Positions 11,795 to 21,756 of a stretch of 64,000 nucleotides of DNA are shown piece after piece. The notes under the pieces were generated by a model that was not told the DNA's origin, searched no databases, and was given only the letters and a program-made list of their open reading frames with translations. The translations under genes were made by a program, and so were the position numbers. Position 1 is the first letter of the stretch. Every line of letters begins with the position of its first letter. The DNA comes from Ceratothoa steindachneri (lineage: Eukaryota; Arthropoda; Malacostraca; Isopoda; Cymothoidae), in the NCBI GenBank assembly GCA_963969495.1, contig OZ018317.1:31907003-31971002 (forward strand). Direction: 5' to 3'.

Positions 11795-12162
11795 ATATAA
11801 CCAGGCAATGGCTTCGCTACTTCCTCCTGCGGAGGGAGAGCTTATGGTTCGCTACTAAGATTAAAATTTAAAATCTAAATAAAAGCAGCCATGGTTCAAT
11901 TTTTATAAATTTTCTGAACTTCGCCAATTATAATAATTTTAAAAAGCCAATTTAAACTAAATTTTCCCCCTTTCAAAATATCACGTTGCTAAAATATAGT
12001 TATAGAAGATATATAAAAATAAATTTTCTGAACTTCACCATTTGTAATTCTTTCGATACTTATATTTATTTCTGAACTTCACCATTTTGTTTCTTTTATA
12101 TTATAAAAAAAATTATTAGAAATAACTTAGATAAAAAAACAGAAGTCATTTGTCCACTAAGG
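11795..12162 (-). repeat. Right long TIR of the Tc1-type element
   Basis: The right arm mirrors the left one and has the same three motifs in inverted orientation (ctgaacttcrcc) near 11914, 12028 and 12072. Its outer end lies near gtccactaagg at 12152-12162. Confidence 0.85.
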
Positions 12163-12228
12163 AAAAAAACATTTTTTAATATTTCACCCATCTTCAAAAA
12201 TCTAGTTATACAATTATAGAGTTATTGA

Positions 12229-12229
<1 letters not shown>

Positions 12230-12275
<46 letters not shown>
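12230..12275. repeat. (TA)n microsatellite
   Basis: An uninterrupted AT run of about 46 bp, starting roughly 70 bp beyond the right long TIR. Confidence 0.97.
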
Positions 12276-12280
<5 letters not shown>

Positions 12281-12404
12281 TTCCATTTAAGGTAAAGGTA
12301 AGACATACCCGAAGTCACGACCTGTCCTTTCCTTTTCCTTCTGAACATTCTAATCTGTTCTTAGAACATCCATTGAGGATAACTCTCGATTAAAAGTTTC
12401 TGAA

Positions 12405-13120
12405 GAGGTAAGAAAAAATTCAAAATGAGCCTAAGAACAGCAGTACATTCGCTGCACCTTCTTGGATATTATAGACGTGCAGCCAGGGCGTGCAGCCTAT
12501 TTTAACTCTGACTAATATTAAGAAGCGGAATGAGTGCGCTGAAGAAATCAGTGACATGAATTGGGAATTTTGGCACAGCATAATTTTTTTGTGACGAATC
12601 CATTTTTGTTTAATTAGATTTCAATGGATTTGAAGATTACCTCCTTCAGGATGTTGACACAAACCGTTTACAACCAACGGTAAAACATGGTGGCTTTGAT
12701 GTTATGATATGTGGGTAAATTTATATGATATAAGGTCAGGGTTGATTGAGTAGGTTGGCACTATCACCTAAAAAATGCAGTTCCTTTTTCCTAAAGAGAA
12801 ACTCCTATCAGTGTTTTAAGTGTCAGCTTTAATAAGAAAGTTGTTTATTCCTGAAAAATGGAGTGCTCTGCCATACTGCCAAAAAGACAAAAGAATGAGA
12901 GGACTAGAGCTGCATCAAATAGTTTCTTTGGTGGGGCATACTAGACAAGACTACGGCAAAAAAAAGTCCGAAATACGAGACATACAGTCCAATTTGCTGA
13001 ATGTAAGACACCAAACATGGCATGGAATACCACAAGCTGTAAACACAGTAAATATCTATAGCTATGCCTAGGCGAATTGCAGCTGTAAAAACCGTTAAAG
13101 AGAAGTTAACAAAGTATTAA
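12405..13120 (+). pseudogene. Decayed Tc1 transposase, central and C-terminal parts
   Basis: A second, unrelated Tc1 relic just downstream of the long-TIR element. Fragments in several frames fit the family order: LRTAVHSLHLLGYYRRAAR (about 12425-12485), a degraded SDES region near 12600, PTVKHGGFDVM (about 12675-12710, the conserved KHGGG block with one Gly lost), and NGVLCHTAKKTKE (about 12855-12895, the region of the second Asp). It ends with MPRRIAAVKTVKEKLTKY and a stop at 13120, the standard Tc1 C-terminus. The first catalytic region and the PDLNP region are too decayed to read. No TIR was identified. Confidence 0.75.
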
Positions 13121-15559
13121 TATAATGTGCTTTAATTTTTTGAAAGTGTGACTTTATATGTGCATGTTCCGGAAAAAGTCACAAAAGTTGCGAACCCTAA
13201 AGATATATGATACATTGGCCCCAGGAAAATGAAAAAAATGATTTCAATCGCTTTAGCCTTTATTTCCAAAGGGAGTCAGAAAATAAGGGTAAAAGTGCTA
13301 AGAATCGCTTTTTTTCGCATTTTCTTGCGTGTGATCCACAAAAAACGAGAATTTAGAAGTATTCGAACCCCAGCAAGTTTAAAGGTTCGAGCCTCGACCT
13401 TAATTCCCTTTGAATGAAAAGGACACTATAGAATCCGTGCTCTGAATTCGCCCTTTTGAATACCCTGCGAAAATGGTACGAACAAGAGTTCGGATGTGCG
13501 TCCTTAAATCTCCTTTTGATTTTCATTATTTCTCCCTGATTATTTTTGTTTTATTTATTTTATTCTTATTCCATTATTTTAGTTTTGTTTATTTTAATCT
13601 TATTTCATTTTTATTTGGTATATATTTTTATTTATTTATTCTTATTTTAGGCTTACTCTACTTTATTTTATTTTTTGTTTAACTCTCTTTTCTCTTGAGA
13701 GATAGGGGGGGCATCGAAATCGTTTCCCTCTAGTGTAATCCCCAGTTCAACATTTTTTGCCCCCTTTTGATCTGCTTAGTGACCCCCTCTTTAACAAACA
13801 ATCATATTTTTTTCCTCTTTAAAACCTCTCTCTCTCCACCTCTCTTTCTCTCTCGTTCTCTCCACATGCGCGTTATAATTTTAGATTTTTTTCTCCATCA
13901 GTTGAAATTAACCCTTTTTTCTCTTTTATTTTCAGGTAATTCGACTTTTCCTTGTTTCGGGTGATCGCAAGGGTGATACGAAAGTCGGTAAGCCAAATTA
14001 TACTGTCTTATTATAGTCCCTTTGCCTTTAGAATAAAGAATATTTTATGTTGTTTGATGGGAAACTTTTCAAATCGAAATTTATACTGACAAAACTCCTC
14101 ATATAAAAGACAAATAAAATAACCATTTAAAATGTCTCCCAAATGTATAAAATCTTACAGTAATTCAACGAAAAAAGAATTTAGCTACAAAAAATATGAA
14201 CCTTTATAGAATTAAGAAACAAGAAAAAAAATCCTCTATTCAAAAGATAATACCGACTCAAACCAAATTAATTACAGGGAAATGAATAAAAATTATAGAA
14301 ACCAATAGACAATAAAATATAATATATAGTCCAAATATAACCCAAATTATCAGTACGAATGTTAAGTATTTACCTATTTTGTGTATTGATGACGTTTTTG
14401 TCCAAATTCTAGAACAAAATAAAATGGATTAATATTTTCTCAAAATTTCTGCGATTCCATCTCAAAATTATTCAATTTTTAACAGCATCTCTACACTAGT
14501 CAGAGAAATAATGGATAATTGTGTGATCGCTTTTCCATAAGATATAAAATGTTCCCCTGGAAATTTAATGGTTATTGAGAATATAATCAAAATATTCATA
14601 CAGGAATGAGAGAAATAAATTACACAAAGAATATGAACCAAATAAAATATAATAATGGAACATCTACTCGTAAAATCACCATGTTTGGTTCCTCGTTACG
14701 AACTTACATTTTTTAGCTTCCTTGCTTGAAATAGGCAGAGAAATAGCAGAAATGGAGGGCTTTTCTGAGTAAACATGGGTCGTCGTCTAAGCAGGGTGAA
14801 GGGCTTTCCTTTTCTGCTTTCTGTAATGGGAGGTATGTATGAGAGGAACGGAAGGCCTGTTAAAAAGGAGGAATGCAAATTTTTGTAGTGAACTGCAAAA
14901 CACTCTAATTCAGAATATGTGTGAGCGGCTCGTCTAGAAAAGAGTATTTAGCTAGGGAGATTCTCACTCTCGCCCAGAAATGCAAACAGTTTCCCGTTTC
15001 TTTAATAGTTTGCCTTTGTTTAGAATCATGTGAGTCCTAATCTTCGTTTTCTCGGGAGAGGGGTATATGCTAAATGAAAATGAGAGAAAAAGTACACAAG
15101 ATAGCGAGGCAAGAAAGTTTTTCTCTGGAACTATGATAGAATATGAAAAGAAAGGGGTTGGTCACTCTTTGAAACGCCCATATACAGGAAAGAATAAGAG
15201 GTGTCACGCAATTTAGAAATATAAACTTTTGAGGAAGGCAAAAAACGCCAACAAAAAACAAGAGAAACCATATATAAAGTCAAAGCATTTGGCTGCGGAG
15301 TGAGAGAAGAGCCAAAGTCAATATGGCGACGATGCAATGACCCAGTATAACAAAGGCAGAAGACTATAACATGAAAATTTAATCTCACTGAAACTATTAC
15401 TTTACTCTCACGTAGAACTCGATGAAACAAAGACGATGTGAATACTTTATGAGGGAAATCCTAATGTGAATACTCAATGCAACAAAGGAGAATCGCCAAA
15501 TATATTCAGAAAAAGAGAGGATCTAAATCCTAAATGAAAATCAATCCAGGCCGGTGTCC
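13121..15559. other. AT-rich DNA without supported gene
   Basis: Mostly A/T-rich sequence with a strongly T-rich block at about 13510-13680. The 60-100 codon open frames here (for example 15131-15430 minus) show no domain. A near-palindromic aaggttcgagcctcgacctt lies near 13380. Nothing else was recognised. Confidence 0.5.
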
Positions 15560-16330
15560 ATTGGAAAATCTTTTCTCCCCAATGCGATTTGAATATTCCC
15601 TCTCCAACGCTATTGGATTACTCAATGTGAATTAAATTTCCAACTCCTCAAATTATTTATTAAATAAAGCCCTCAATTCTATTTTAATCGCCTCCCAAAC
15701 CAAATCTAAATGAATCTCATGATATGATTTAGATAGCTTCAATGTGATTTAATCAACTTCCCAATTTGATTTGCATATATTTTCCTCCAAACCGATCTGA
15801 TGAATCCTCGTTAAAGTGAATTAAATTCGCCCCCTGCAAGTTATATTAAATTAATGCCCCAATGTGATTAAAATCGTTCCCAATGTGTTTTAAATCAGTC
15901 TTCCTATTATATTAAATCATTCTCCGAATGTCATTTAAATCGATCCAACTATGATTTAAATCAGTCTTCCTATTATATTCAATCACTTTCTCAGTGCGAT
16001 TTAAATCACCCTTTGCGATTAAATCAATCCAAAAAAAGGGATTTAAAATTTACCCCAAACAGATTCAAATCAAAACTCCGAATGGGATTTAAATCTCACC
16101 ATCCTCAATAAATCAACCCCTCCCACATTCGGATTTAAATCAGCCACCAAAACCATATAAATCGAGTGAACGAAGCCGAATGAATCGCTCGTTATTAAAC
16201 TAAATGAAATTGGTTGCCTTTAGAGTTAATCTTTCTCTGTTGCTCCACTGCGATTTAAATCGGGTTCCCCTTACATTTAAATATTTTCTCCTAATCCGAT
16301 TTGAATCTATTCTCTCCTGCGAGGATCTCT
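15560..16330. repeat. Degenerate array around GATTTAAATC
   Basis: An irregular array of roughly 25-35 bp units, each centred on a variant of the palindrome gatttaaatc and separated by C/T-rich spacers. Five exact decamers occur, near 15952, 15998, 16086, 16131 and 16252. Many one-base variants also occur (gatttgaatc, gattcaaatc, tgattaaaatc). A longer unit, aatcagtcttcctattatat, appears at about 15895 and again about 64 bp later. No open frame runs through it. Function unknown. Confidence 0.75.
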
Positions 16331-17467
16331 TTTCTAGTAGTCAAATTTAAATATTTTAATAGTCAAATTGGAAATCGCGGATTAGATGAAAAGCGGAGAA
16401 TTGTGGTCAGAAGTGAGAACCGTCGTCAGTTATTGTTGTCTAAATAAGAAGTAAACACCAACGAGGGCATAACCAAAACAAAATTTATGACGAAAACCTT
16501 GTAAAGAAATGGATGAAAATGAGGAAACTAATGTTGTTAAGGTCGATAGCCCGAGTAGTCTAAAGGGGAGACTACTCGGGGCGCTTTGACATGAGGCGAG
16601 GCGCACAATGAAAATATATACTTTGGAGTAAATTAAATGTGTCTGAGGTCCAGAGACCAATAATTTATGGGACACTCGAGACCAGGATGGTGCACAACTC
16701 TCCCAACCATGCTCTCACCTCAACAAGTACGGCAGACTTCTGTGATCCATTTGTGGGTTGGAGAAATGCGTGCCTTCCTGGCCCCAACGCCCACAGACGG
16801 ATCTGCGGTTAAATATCTTCAGAAAATTTTCAATTCTCGGGCGATGCCATCGTTGGTTTTCTCCATATTTTTTCGAATGAACAGCGTTGGTCCTCTTTTT
16901 AGCCCTGGGAAGCGGACCACAACAAGCGCCAATGCTACCATGACACTACCAAGCGTGAATCAACGAGGGCATCTCCGGGTGGAAATTTACAAAGAGAAAC
17001 CTGTAAAGAAAGTGGTGAAGTTGGGACTTGAAAATGTGTAGCGTTGGAGCCTATTGACCGACCGGGGCCCTTGCCCTGGCCCAGGCAAAATTATGACCCC
17101 GTTCGGTCTATATTGGAGCTGGAGGGCTCGCGATTCTCCATATTTCAGTTGCTAAATCTCACAACTCCTTTCGGGTTCATAAAATGAAAGAGTAAATAAA
17201 TAAGAAGAGGAGAAAAAATTAAAAAATAGATTAAAATCAATTATGAGAATCAACTCTAACATCATTCACACTTTCGTGAACCAAACCGGTGGCGATTTAG
17301 CCCCGTGTAATGGAAAAATATAATCTTGCGCATTTCTATTTAATATTTTACAAACGAATTTTTCTCAATTTAAAAAATGGAAGTGTTACCCTTATAAATA
17401 ACATTTTTTCTCTAGTTACTAAATAATGCAAAATAAAATGAGGGAAACTTTATTAATAACCTCTATT
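16331..17467. other. Unassigned region with hairpin and internal repeat
   Basis: A 124-codon plus-strand open frame at 16667-17041 (MGHSRPGWCTTLP...) has no domain I recognise and may be a decayed transposon read on either strand. A perfect 12-bp hairpin lies at 16550-16580. Two diverged direct copies share caacgagggcat and cctgtaaagaaa-type blocks: about 16455-16540 and about 16960-17040. Together these suggest an unclassified repeat of roughly 600 bp. Confidence 0.4.
16550..16580. other. Perfect 12-bp hairpin
   Basis: The arms cccgagtagtct and agactactcggg flank a 7-nt loop (aaagggg). The stem is GC-rich in an AT-rich neighbourhood. Confidence 0.9.
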
Positions 17468-17553
17468 GTCCTTGGTAGCGTAAGGAAATGCAGGACGTAC
17501 TGGTATGTCCTTGGTAGCGTAAGGAAAAGCAGGACGTACTGGTATGTCCTTGG
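17468..17553. repeat. 39-bp tandem duplication
   Basis: The units at 17468-17506 and 17507-17545 start gtccttggtagcgtaaggaa and differ by one base. A partial third copy (gtccttgg) ends at 17553. The low divergence shows it is recent. At 39 bp it keeps reading frame, and a plus-strand frame runs through it (17426-17635), but that frame has no recognisable domain. Confidence 0.95.
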
Positions 17554-18079
17554 TTCTAAGTATAAAAAACGTACGATCACGTTCACGGTAACGAAAGGAT
17601 TAAAAGAGCAAAGAGATAATGGGAAAGAAACATAAATGCCTCGATTTTTAATTCTTTATTTGGTGAAGTTTAATTGTAAGGAAATAGTTGTTAATGAACA
17701 CAGAACCTCTTTAAAAAAATATTTATTTTAATTAAAGAAAACCGAAAAATAACGAGGAAATTACCCCCCCCCCCAAAGTATTTTAAAACGAGGTTGTAAA
17801 AAATGTGGCTTAATTAGGTGGTATGTTTGTTTGCATGCGGGAAAGGTAACTACCAATACCGTCCTCCGCACGTATTGTTAAAGACAACTAAACCTGGATA
17901 CGGGCTCACTCTCATGGAAAACTGTGCTTCCGAAGATATCTCACAATGCGTCCCGGCTAATCCGCCCAAATGTGTGTGAGAATATGAGTATATGTAATGT
18001 GCAAAAATGAGAATGGCAGTCAATGACTTTAAAAAAAAGAGCGATTTCAGATGCTTGCTTAATGTGAAACTAACATGAT
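17554..18079. other. Unassigned AT-rich spacer
   Basis: No gene seen. It contains an 11-bp C run at about 17764-17774. It may include the decayed 5' end of the LINE that becomes recognisable from about 18080. Confidence 0.4.
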
Positions 18080-18099
18080 AGGAAATGATGGCTTTATGT

Positions 18100-18540
18100 T
18101 GGATGAAGTGAATGGAATGGTGGATAAGGGTGATATGAGTGAAAAGGTGTGCAAAATGATTTTGATGCAATAGTTGAGTATAAATGTGTGAGTTCGAGAA
18201 GTAAGTGTGTAAAATTCAGATGTGAAAGGGTGAAAATGTACGTGGTTGCTGTGTATAACCCTTGTAATAATAGATGTGAAACTGTGAATGAGTGGTTTGA
18301 GATCGACTTGGGCCGATTGGTAGATGCAATTGGGAATGGGTATCAGATGATGGTTGTGGGAGTTATGAATGGAAGAATAAATGACCGAATGAAAGAGTGT
18401 AATGAATGTAAATAGAGAGAGGGTTGTAGAGTTCTGTGGTGAGAGAAGCTTATGTGTAGAAAACACATTCTTTCACCACAAGGATGTGTATAAATACACA
18501 TGGGTTGGACAAAGGAGTATGAGTGGTATGTGCCCAATAA
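18100..18540 (+). pseudogene. LINE endonuclease fragment
   Basis: Part of the AP endonuclease domain that nicks target DNA to prime reverse transcription. On the plus strand, 18149-18415 reads KMYVVAVYNPCNNR (the VVxVYAP-type strand), then DLGRLVDAIGNGYQMM and VVGVMNGRIND, where the catalytic GDxN/GDMNxR motif has become GVMNGR, losing the acidic residue. A second frame from about 18415 gives REGVVEFCGERSLCVEN, TFFHHKDVYKYTWVG and a degraded continuation. One frameshift near 18415 separates the two parts. The later SDH motif of the domain was not found. Confidence 0.8.
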
Positions 18541-19021
18541 AAAAAGAGCTATGAGCTATGAAAATGAGAATGTATGATTACAAAATTGTGCTGTGTAATG
18601 TTAAATTAATTGGGGCATGGATGATAAGACGTGAGGAAGGTATAAAAGAAGAGTGAATCAGATGTGAAAGGTTATTAAATCAGAAAGAAATTGAGATTAT
18701 GTAAGAATGGTTAAGATTCGATGAGAAAAAAATACGTATAAACATGGAGATGGAGCAAATAGAGAAAACAATTAAGGAAGTGCTAGTAAATAGTGCAAGG
18801 ACTGTGCGTGGAGGTGGTAGAACTAGAAAGAGAAAGTGAAATAAAAATATGATGGAAAAACGATGTGAAGCGTGTAGCGGAAAGCACAATGGGGGCGTAA
18901 TGCAAATAGTGCAGCTGCGGATGATAGGTAGATGCGGTAGAATGCATACAAGGAAATAAAAAGGAAAGTGAAATGATTGATTAAACAGAGTAGGAAAGCA
19001 GAAAATGTATTATTTGGACAG

Positions 19022-19351
19022 AGGATGAATAAGGATCCCGATGGGTGCAGGAAAATGAATGAGGATCCCGATGGGAGCAGTAAAATGAATTAGGATCCCG
19101 ATGGGAGCAGGTTAATGAATGAGGATCCCAATGGAAGCAGGAAAATGAATGAGGATCACGATGGGAGCAGAATAATGTATGAGGATCCCGTAGGGAGCAG
19201 GATAATGAATGAGGATTCCGAAGGGAGCAGGAAAATGAATGATGATCCCGACGGGAGCAAGAAAATGAATGAGGATCCCGATGGAAGCAGGAAAATGAAT
19301 GAGGATCCCGATGGCAGCAGGAAAATGAATGAGGATCCCGATGTTAACAGG
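19022..19351 (+). repeat. In-frame 30-bp VNTR inside LINE
   Basis: Eleven tandem copies of a 30-bp unit (start positions 19022, 19052 and so on every 30 bp), each encoding RKMNEDPDGS or a close variant. The unit corresponds to the ten residues that normally occur once just before KLFWxEV in this LINE family. The last copy (KMNEDPDVNR) runs straight into KLFWWEV. Variants include one nonsense copy (third unit, MN-stop-DPDGSR) and substitutions HDG, PVG and SEG. The array is in the same frame as the flanking RT linker, so it arose by slippage or unequal exchange within coding sequence. Confidence 0.95.
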
Positions 19352-20036
19352 AAGTTATTTTGGTGGGAAGTAAGAAGGGTGAGGAACCCGGAGAAGAAGA
19401 GCTGTGTGGACATCAAGGGAAAGAATGGCAGGTTGTTTGCGAACAATGTGGGTATGGAAGATAATGCGAATGTAAATATGAATGGCCTCGTGGCAGTAAA
19501 TCGGGTGCTGTATCGAGGTATGGAAGAGATAAGCTTGCGAGAGGTAACTAGTGTTGTGAGAGGTGTGAAAAATGGGAAGGCAATTGGGGTAGATAAATTG
19601 CATGCGCTAAGATGCTAAAAGGTAGCGGTGACTGTGTTAAGGATGTGGTAAGGTGGCTGTGTTGTTAGGCATTTAGAAGTAGAAAAGTGCATGAGAACTG
19701 GAAGAATGTATTAATTGTGGCGTTGTATAAGCGGCGAGTAGAGAAAGGTGAATCCACTATAGGGAAATTAGTTTTCGTTGTATAGGCAAATAGTATGGAA
19801 AAATCTGATTAGGCGTATGAAAAGGACAATTGAGGGATTGAGAGGGGATGAGCAAGAGGTGTTTAGCGTGTAGGTGTGTGAATCGAGTATTTGCCCTGAG
19901 GCAGCTAGATGAAATAAAAAGGGATAAGAGGTATATTGTGTATGATGCTGCGTTCATTGATCTGGAGAAAGCTCATGATCGTGTAGATAGAAAATCATTA
20001 TGGCAGGTACTAAGAATGTACCGATTGAGTGGTTAA
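19352..20036 (+). pseudogene. LINE reverse transcriptase fragments
   Basis: Reverse transcriptase pieces of the LINE. The first frame (to 19618) reads KLFWWEVRRVRNPEKKSC, then VTSVVRGVKNGKAIGVDKLH, the family's RT entry motif (KNGKAxGxD). A break at the stop (19616-19618) and a poorly readable stretch follow. Around 19820-20036 the pieces RTIEGLRGDEQEVF and AAFIDLEKAHDRVDRKSLWQ appear. FIDLEKAHDRV is RT motif A with its catalytic Asp (about 19953-19985). The YADD box region is not recognisable downstream. There are several frame changes and an in-frame stop near 19870. Confidence 0.83.
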
Positions 20037-20830
20037 CTATTGAATGAGGTGAAGAGAATTTATGTTGGAAGTGAAGCGTGTGCTAGGGTAAAAACCGGAG
20101 TGAGTGGTTCGACACATATGAGAGGGGGGCAAGATTGTGTGATATCACCGTCGCATTAAATATTTTTTTAGATGGAGCACTGAGAAAATAATTTATGGGA
20201 ATGGAGGAAGTGGGTGTGAAATTGATGAGGGGGATTGGGATCCGAGTTCGCGGTGTCATCTTTGAGTATGTGCGAATTTTTAAGTATCATGGATGCATTG
20301 TAATGATAGTGGTACAGGTGAAGCAGAATGCGACCACAGGGTTTTAAATGGTAGACAAGTATCTGCGGTGATTAGAGCATTATTGAATGATGATAAAGAT
20401 TGAGTGTGTAATGTGCCAGGATGCTGCATGAGCGTATGCTGCTGTCAATGTTGGTGTATGGGAATGGGTCTATGGTATAGATGGAATGATCTCGAGTGAT
20501 GGCATTGCAACTATGTAGCTAATTTGAGAAGGATGCTTGGTGGGCGAAAAGGGGACATAGTGATCACCAACTTGGCAAGAGATTCTTATGGTGTGAAGAA
20601 GGGTGGTTAAGACGTTTAAGAAGAATGAGTGGAATTAGAGTAGTTAAGAGAATATTTGAGAGTGAGTATCAGGGAGTGTAAAAGGTTGGAAGACCCCGTA
20701 TATGAATGAGTGTTTGAGAGAGAAATGGCTGACCGAGGAGAAAGTCTATGATATGTGTGTATGGAGCTGCCTTGTGAGTGGCGTCCTAGGAGGCCACAAC
20801 CCATTGATGAACCCTGAATGGGCGAGATGA
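20037..20830 (+). pseudogene. Decayed C-terminal and 3' end of LINE
   Basis: Only scattered resemblance to the RT thumb and C-terminal region remains (for example VGRPRI-like KVGRPRI about 20672-20692, reading as KGWKTPYMN in another frame). The end, with gtggcgtcctaggaggccacaacccattg around 20778-20806, is GC-richer and probably the conserved 3' tail. Immediately afterwards a CAT/ATC repeat begins. Confidence 0.55.
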
Positions 20831-20924
20831 AAGGAACGCAACTCTCCTTGAGGCAACAGAAGACACGTTTCGCTCTACGAAAGAGAGCGAGGAGAATGAA
20901 TCTTACTCTATCCATTTCCTGGTC

Positions 20925-21224
20925 AAAATCATCATCTTCATCTCAATCATCAGCATTCCCACCATCACCACTCTCGATCATGATCCTCGTCACAGGCATC
21001 ATCACCTTCATTATCGTCATCACCTTCATCATCGTTATCGCCTTCATCATCGACATCACCATCATCATTGTCATCACCATTACCGTCACCTTCATTATCA
21101 CCTTCAACATCGCCTTCAACATCGTACTCACTTTCATCATCATTATCATCACCTTCAACATCGTCATCACATTCATCATCATCATTATCATTACCTTCAT
21201 CATCATCATCACCATCACCCTAAT
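20925..21224. repeat. (ATC)n imperfect microsatellite
   Basis: About 300 bp of CAT/ATC triplets with frequent ATT, ACC and TTC variants. It begins right after the decayed LINE 3' end, so it may be the LINE's own tail. Open frames through it (isoleucine-rich on plus, methionine-rich on minus) are artefacts of the repeat. Confidence 0.95.
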
Positions 21225-21426
21225 GAGATAGGGACCAGCCAGTGCAAGTTGGTGGTCAAATCTGATGCAAAACAATTTTGCCACCTACGAGTAGGAAAGC
21301 CGTGTTCGGGGATTTTAAGGAACTTTTCCGTGTTGTTTTGTGTACTGATTGTTCTTGAAGAATTAGAGATCGTCATGGAACAAGCGTGCACTTTGCGTTA
21401 GCCCTTTTCCTATTCAATAGTACTGC

Positions 21427-21428
<2 letters not shown>

Positions 21429-21522
<94 letters not shown>
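21429..21522. repeat. (TA)n microsatellite
   Basis: About 94 bp of uninterrupted TA. It flanks one side of the fold-back at 21564-21694. Confidence 0.97.
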
Positions 21523-21525
<3 letters not shown>

Positions 21526-21563
21526 TGAACTCACAAAGTATCGCGTGAGTAAGCAATAAATTC

Positions 21564-21693
21564 AACAAAGCCAACAGGGAAAATTAATACGAGTATTCCA
21601 AGTACTTTCGAACTTTATTTCGAGTTCTTTATCAAGGAAATAAAGTTCGAAAGTACTTGGAATCCTCGTATTAATTTTCCCTGCGTGCTTTGT

Positions 21694-21694
<1 letters not shown>
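21564..21694. repeat. Fold-back with Penelope-type terminal sequence
   Basis: Two arms of about 57 bp (21564-21620 and 21638-21694) pair with few mismatches around a loop of about 17 nt. The core is ccaagtactttcgaacttta and its complement. Closely related sequence (aagtacttttgaactttatt) occurs at about 23130-23155 beside the Penelope-like ORFs, so these are Penelope-like terminal repeats, here arranged head to head. It is flanked on both sides by (TA)n. Confidence 0.85.

Positions 21695-21695
<1 letters not shown>

Positions 21696-21751
<56 letters not shown>
21696..21751. repeat. (TA)n microsatellite
   Basis: About 56 bp of TA, directly abutting the truncated end of the Penelope-like reading frame. 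Confidence 0.97.

Positions 21752-21752
<1 letters not shown>

Positions 21753-21756
<4 letters not shown>

Larger units (their letters stand above)
9824..12162 (+). mobile_element. Tc1-type transposon with long TIRs
   Basis: A 2.3-kb element with inverted repeats of about 370 bp: left arm about 9824-10200, right arm about 11795-12162. The arms align over most of their length, for example gccattgcctggt (10180-10192) against accaggcaatggc (11800-11812). Within each arm the motif ggygaagttcagaaa occurs three times, at about 9899, 9968 and 10085 on the left, and inverted near 11912, 12025 and 12070 on the right. The left arm has a 23-bp indel relative to the right. The unique centre carries a decayed Tc1-like transposase. 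Long arms with repeated internal motifs recall the IR/DR class of Tc1 elements such as Minos or Sleeping Beauty, where such motifs bind transposase. Confidence 0.88.
18080..20830 (+). mobile_element. Decayed LINE with internal VNTR
   Basis: A non-LTR retrotransposon relic with an AP-type endonuclease followed by reverse transcriptase. Recognisable order: endonuclease pieces 18150-18540, degraded linker to 19020, an in-frame 30-bp tandem array 19022-19351, RT pieces 19352-20035, then a heavily decayed C-terminal part to about 20810. It resembles LINEs I recall as abundant in crustacean genomes, which are often mis-annotated as cellular proteins; exact clade unresolved. An (ATC)n tract follows the 3' end directly. 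Stops and frameshifts are everywhere, so it is dead. Confidence 0.82.

Noticed and set aside
16550..16580. Rho-independent terminator
   Set aside because: The GC hairpin lacks a following T run and the DNA is eukaryotic.
18059..18466. 135-codon minus frame rich in H, S and T
   Set aside because: It is the complement of the LINE endonuclease fragment read on plus.
20943..21284. Met-rich minus frame of 113 codons
   Set aside because: It is the reverse translation of the ATC/CAT microsatellite, with no independent coding evidence.
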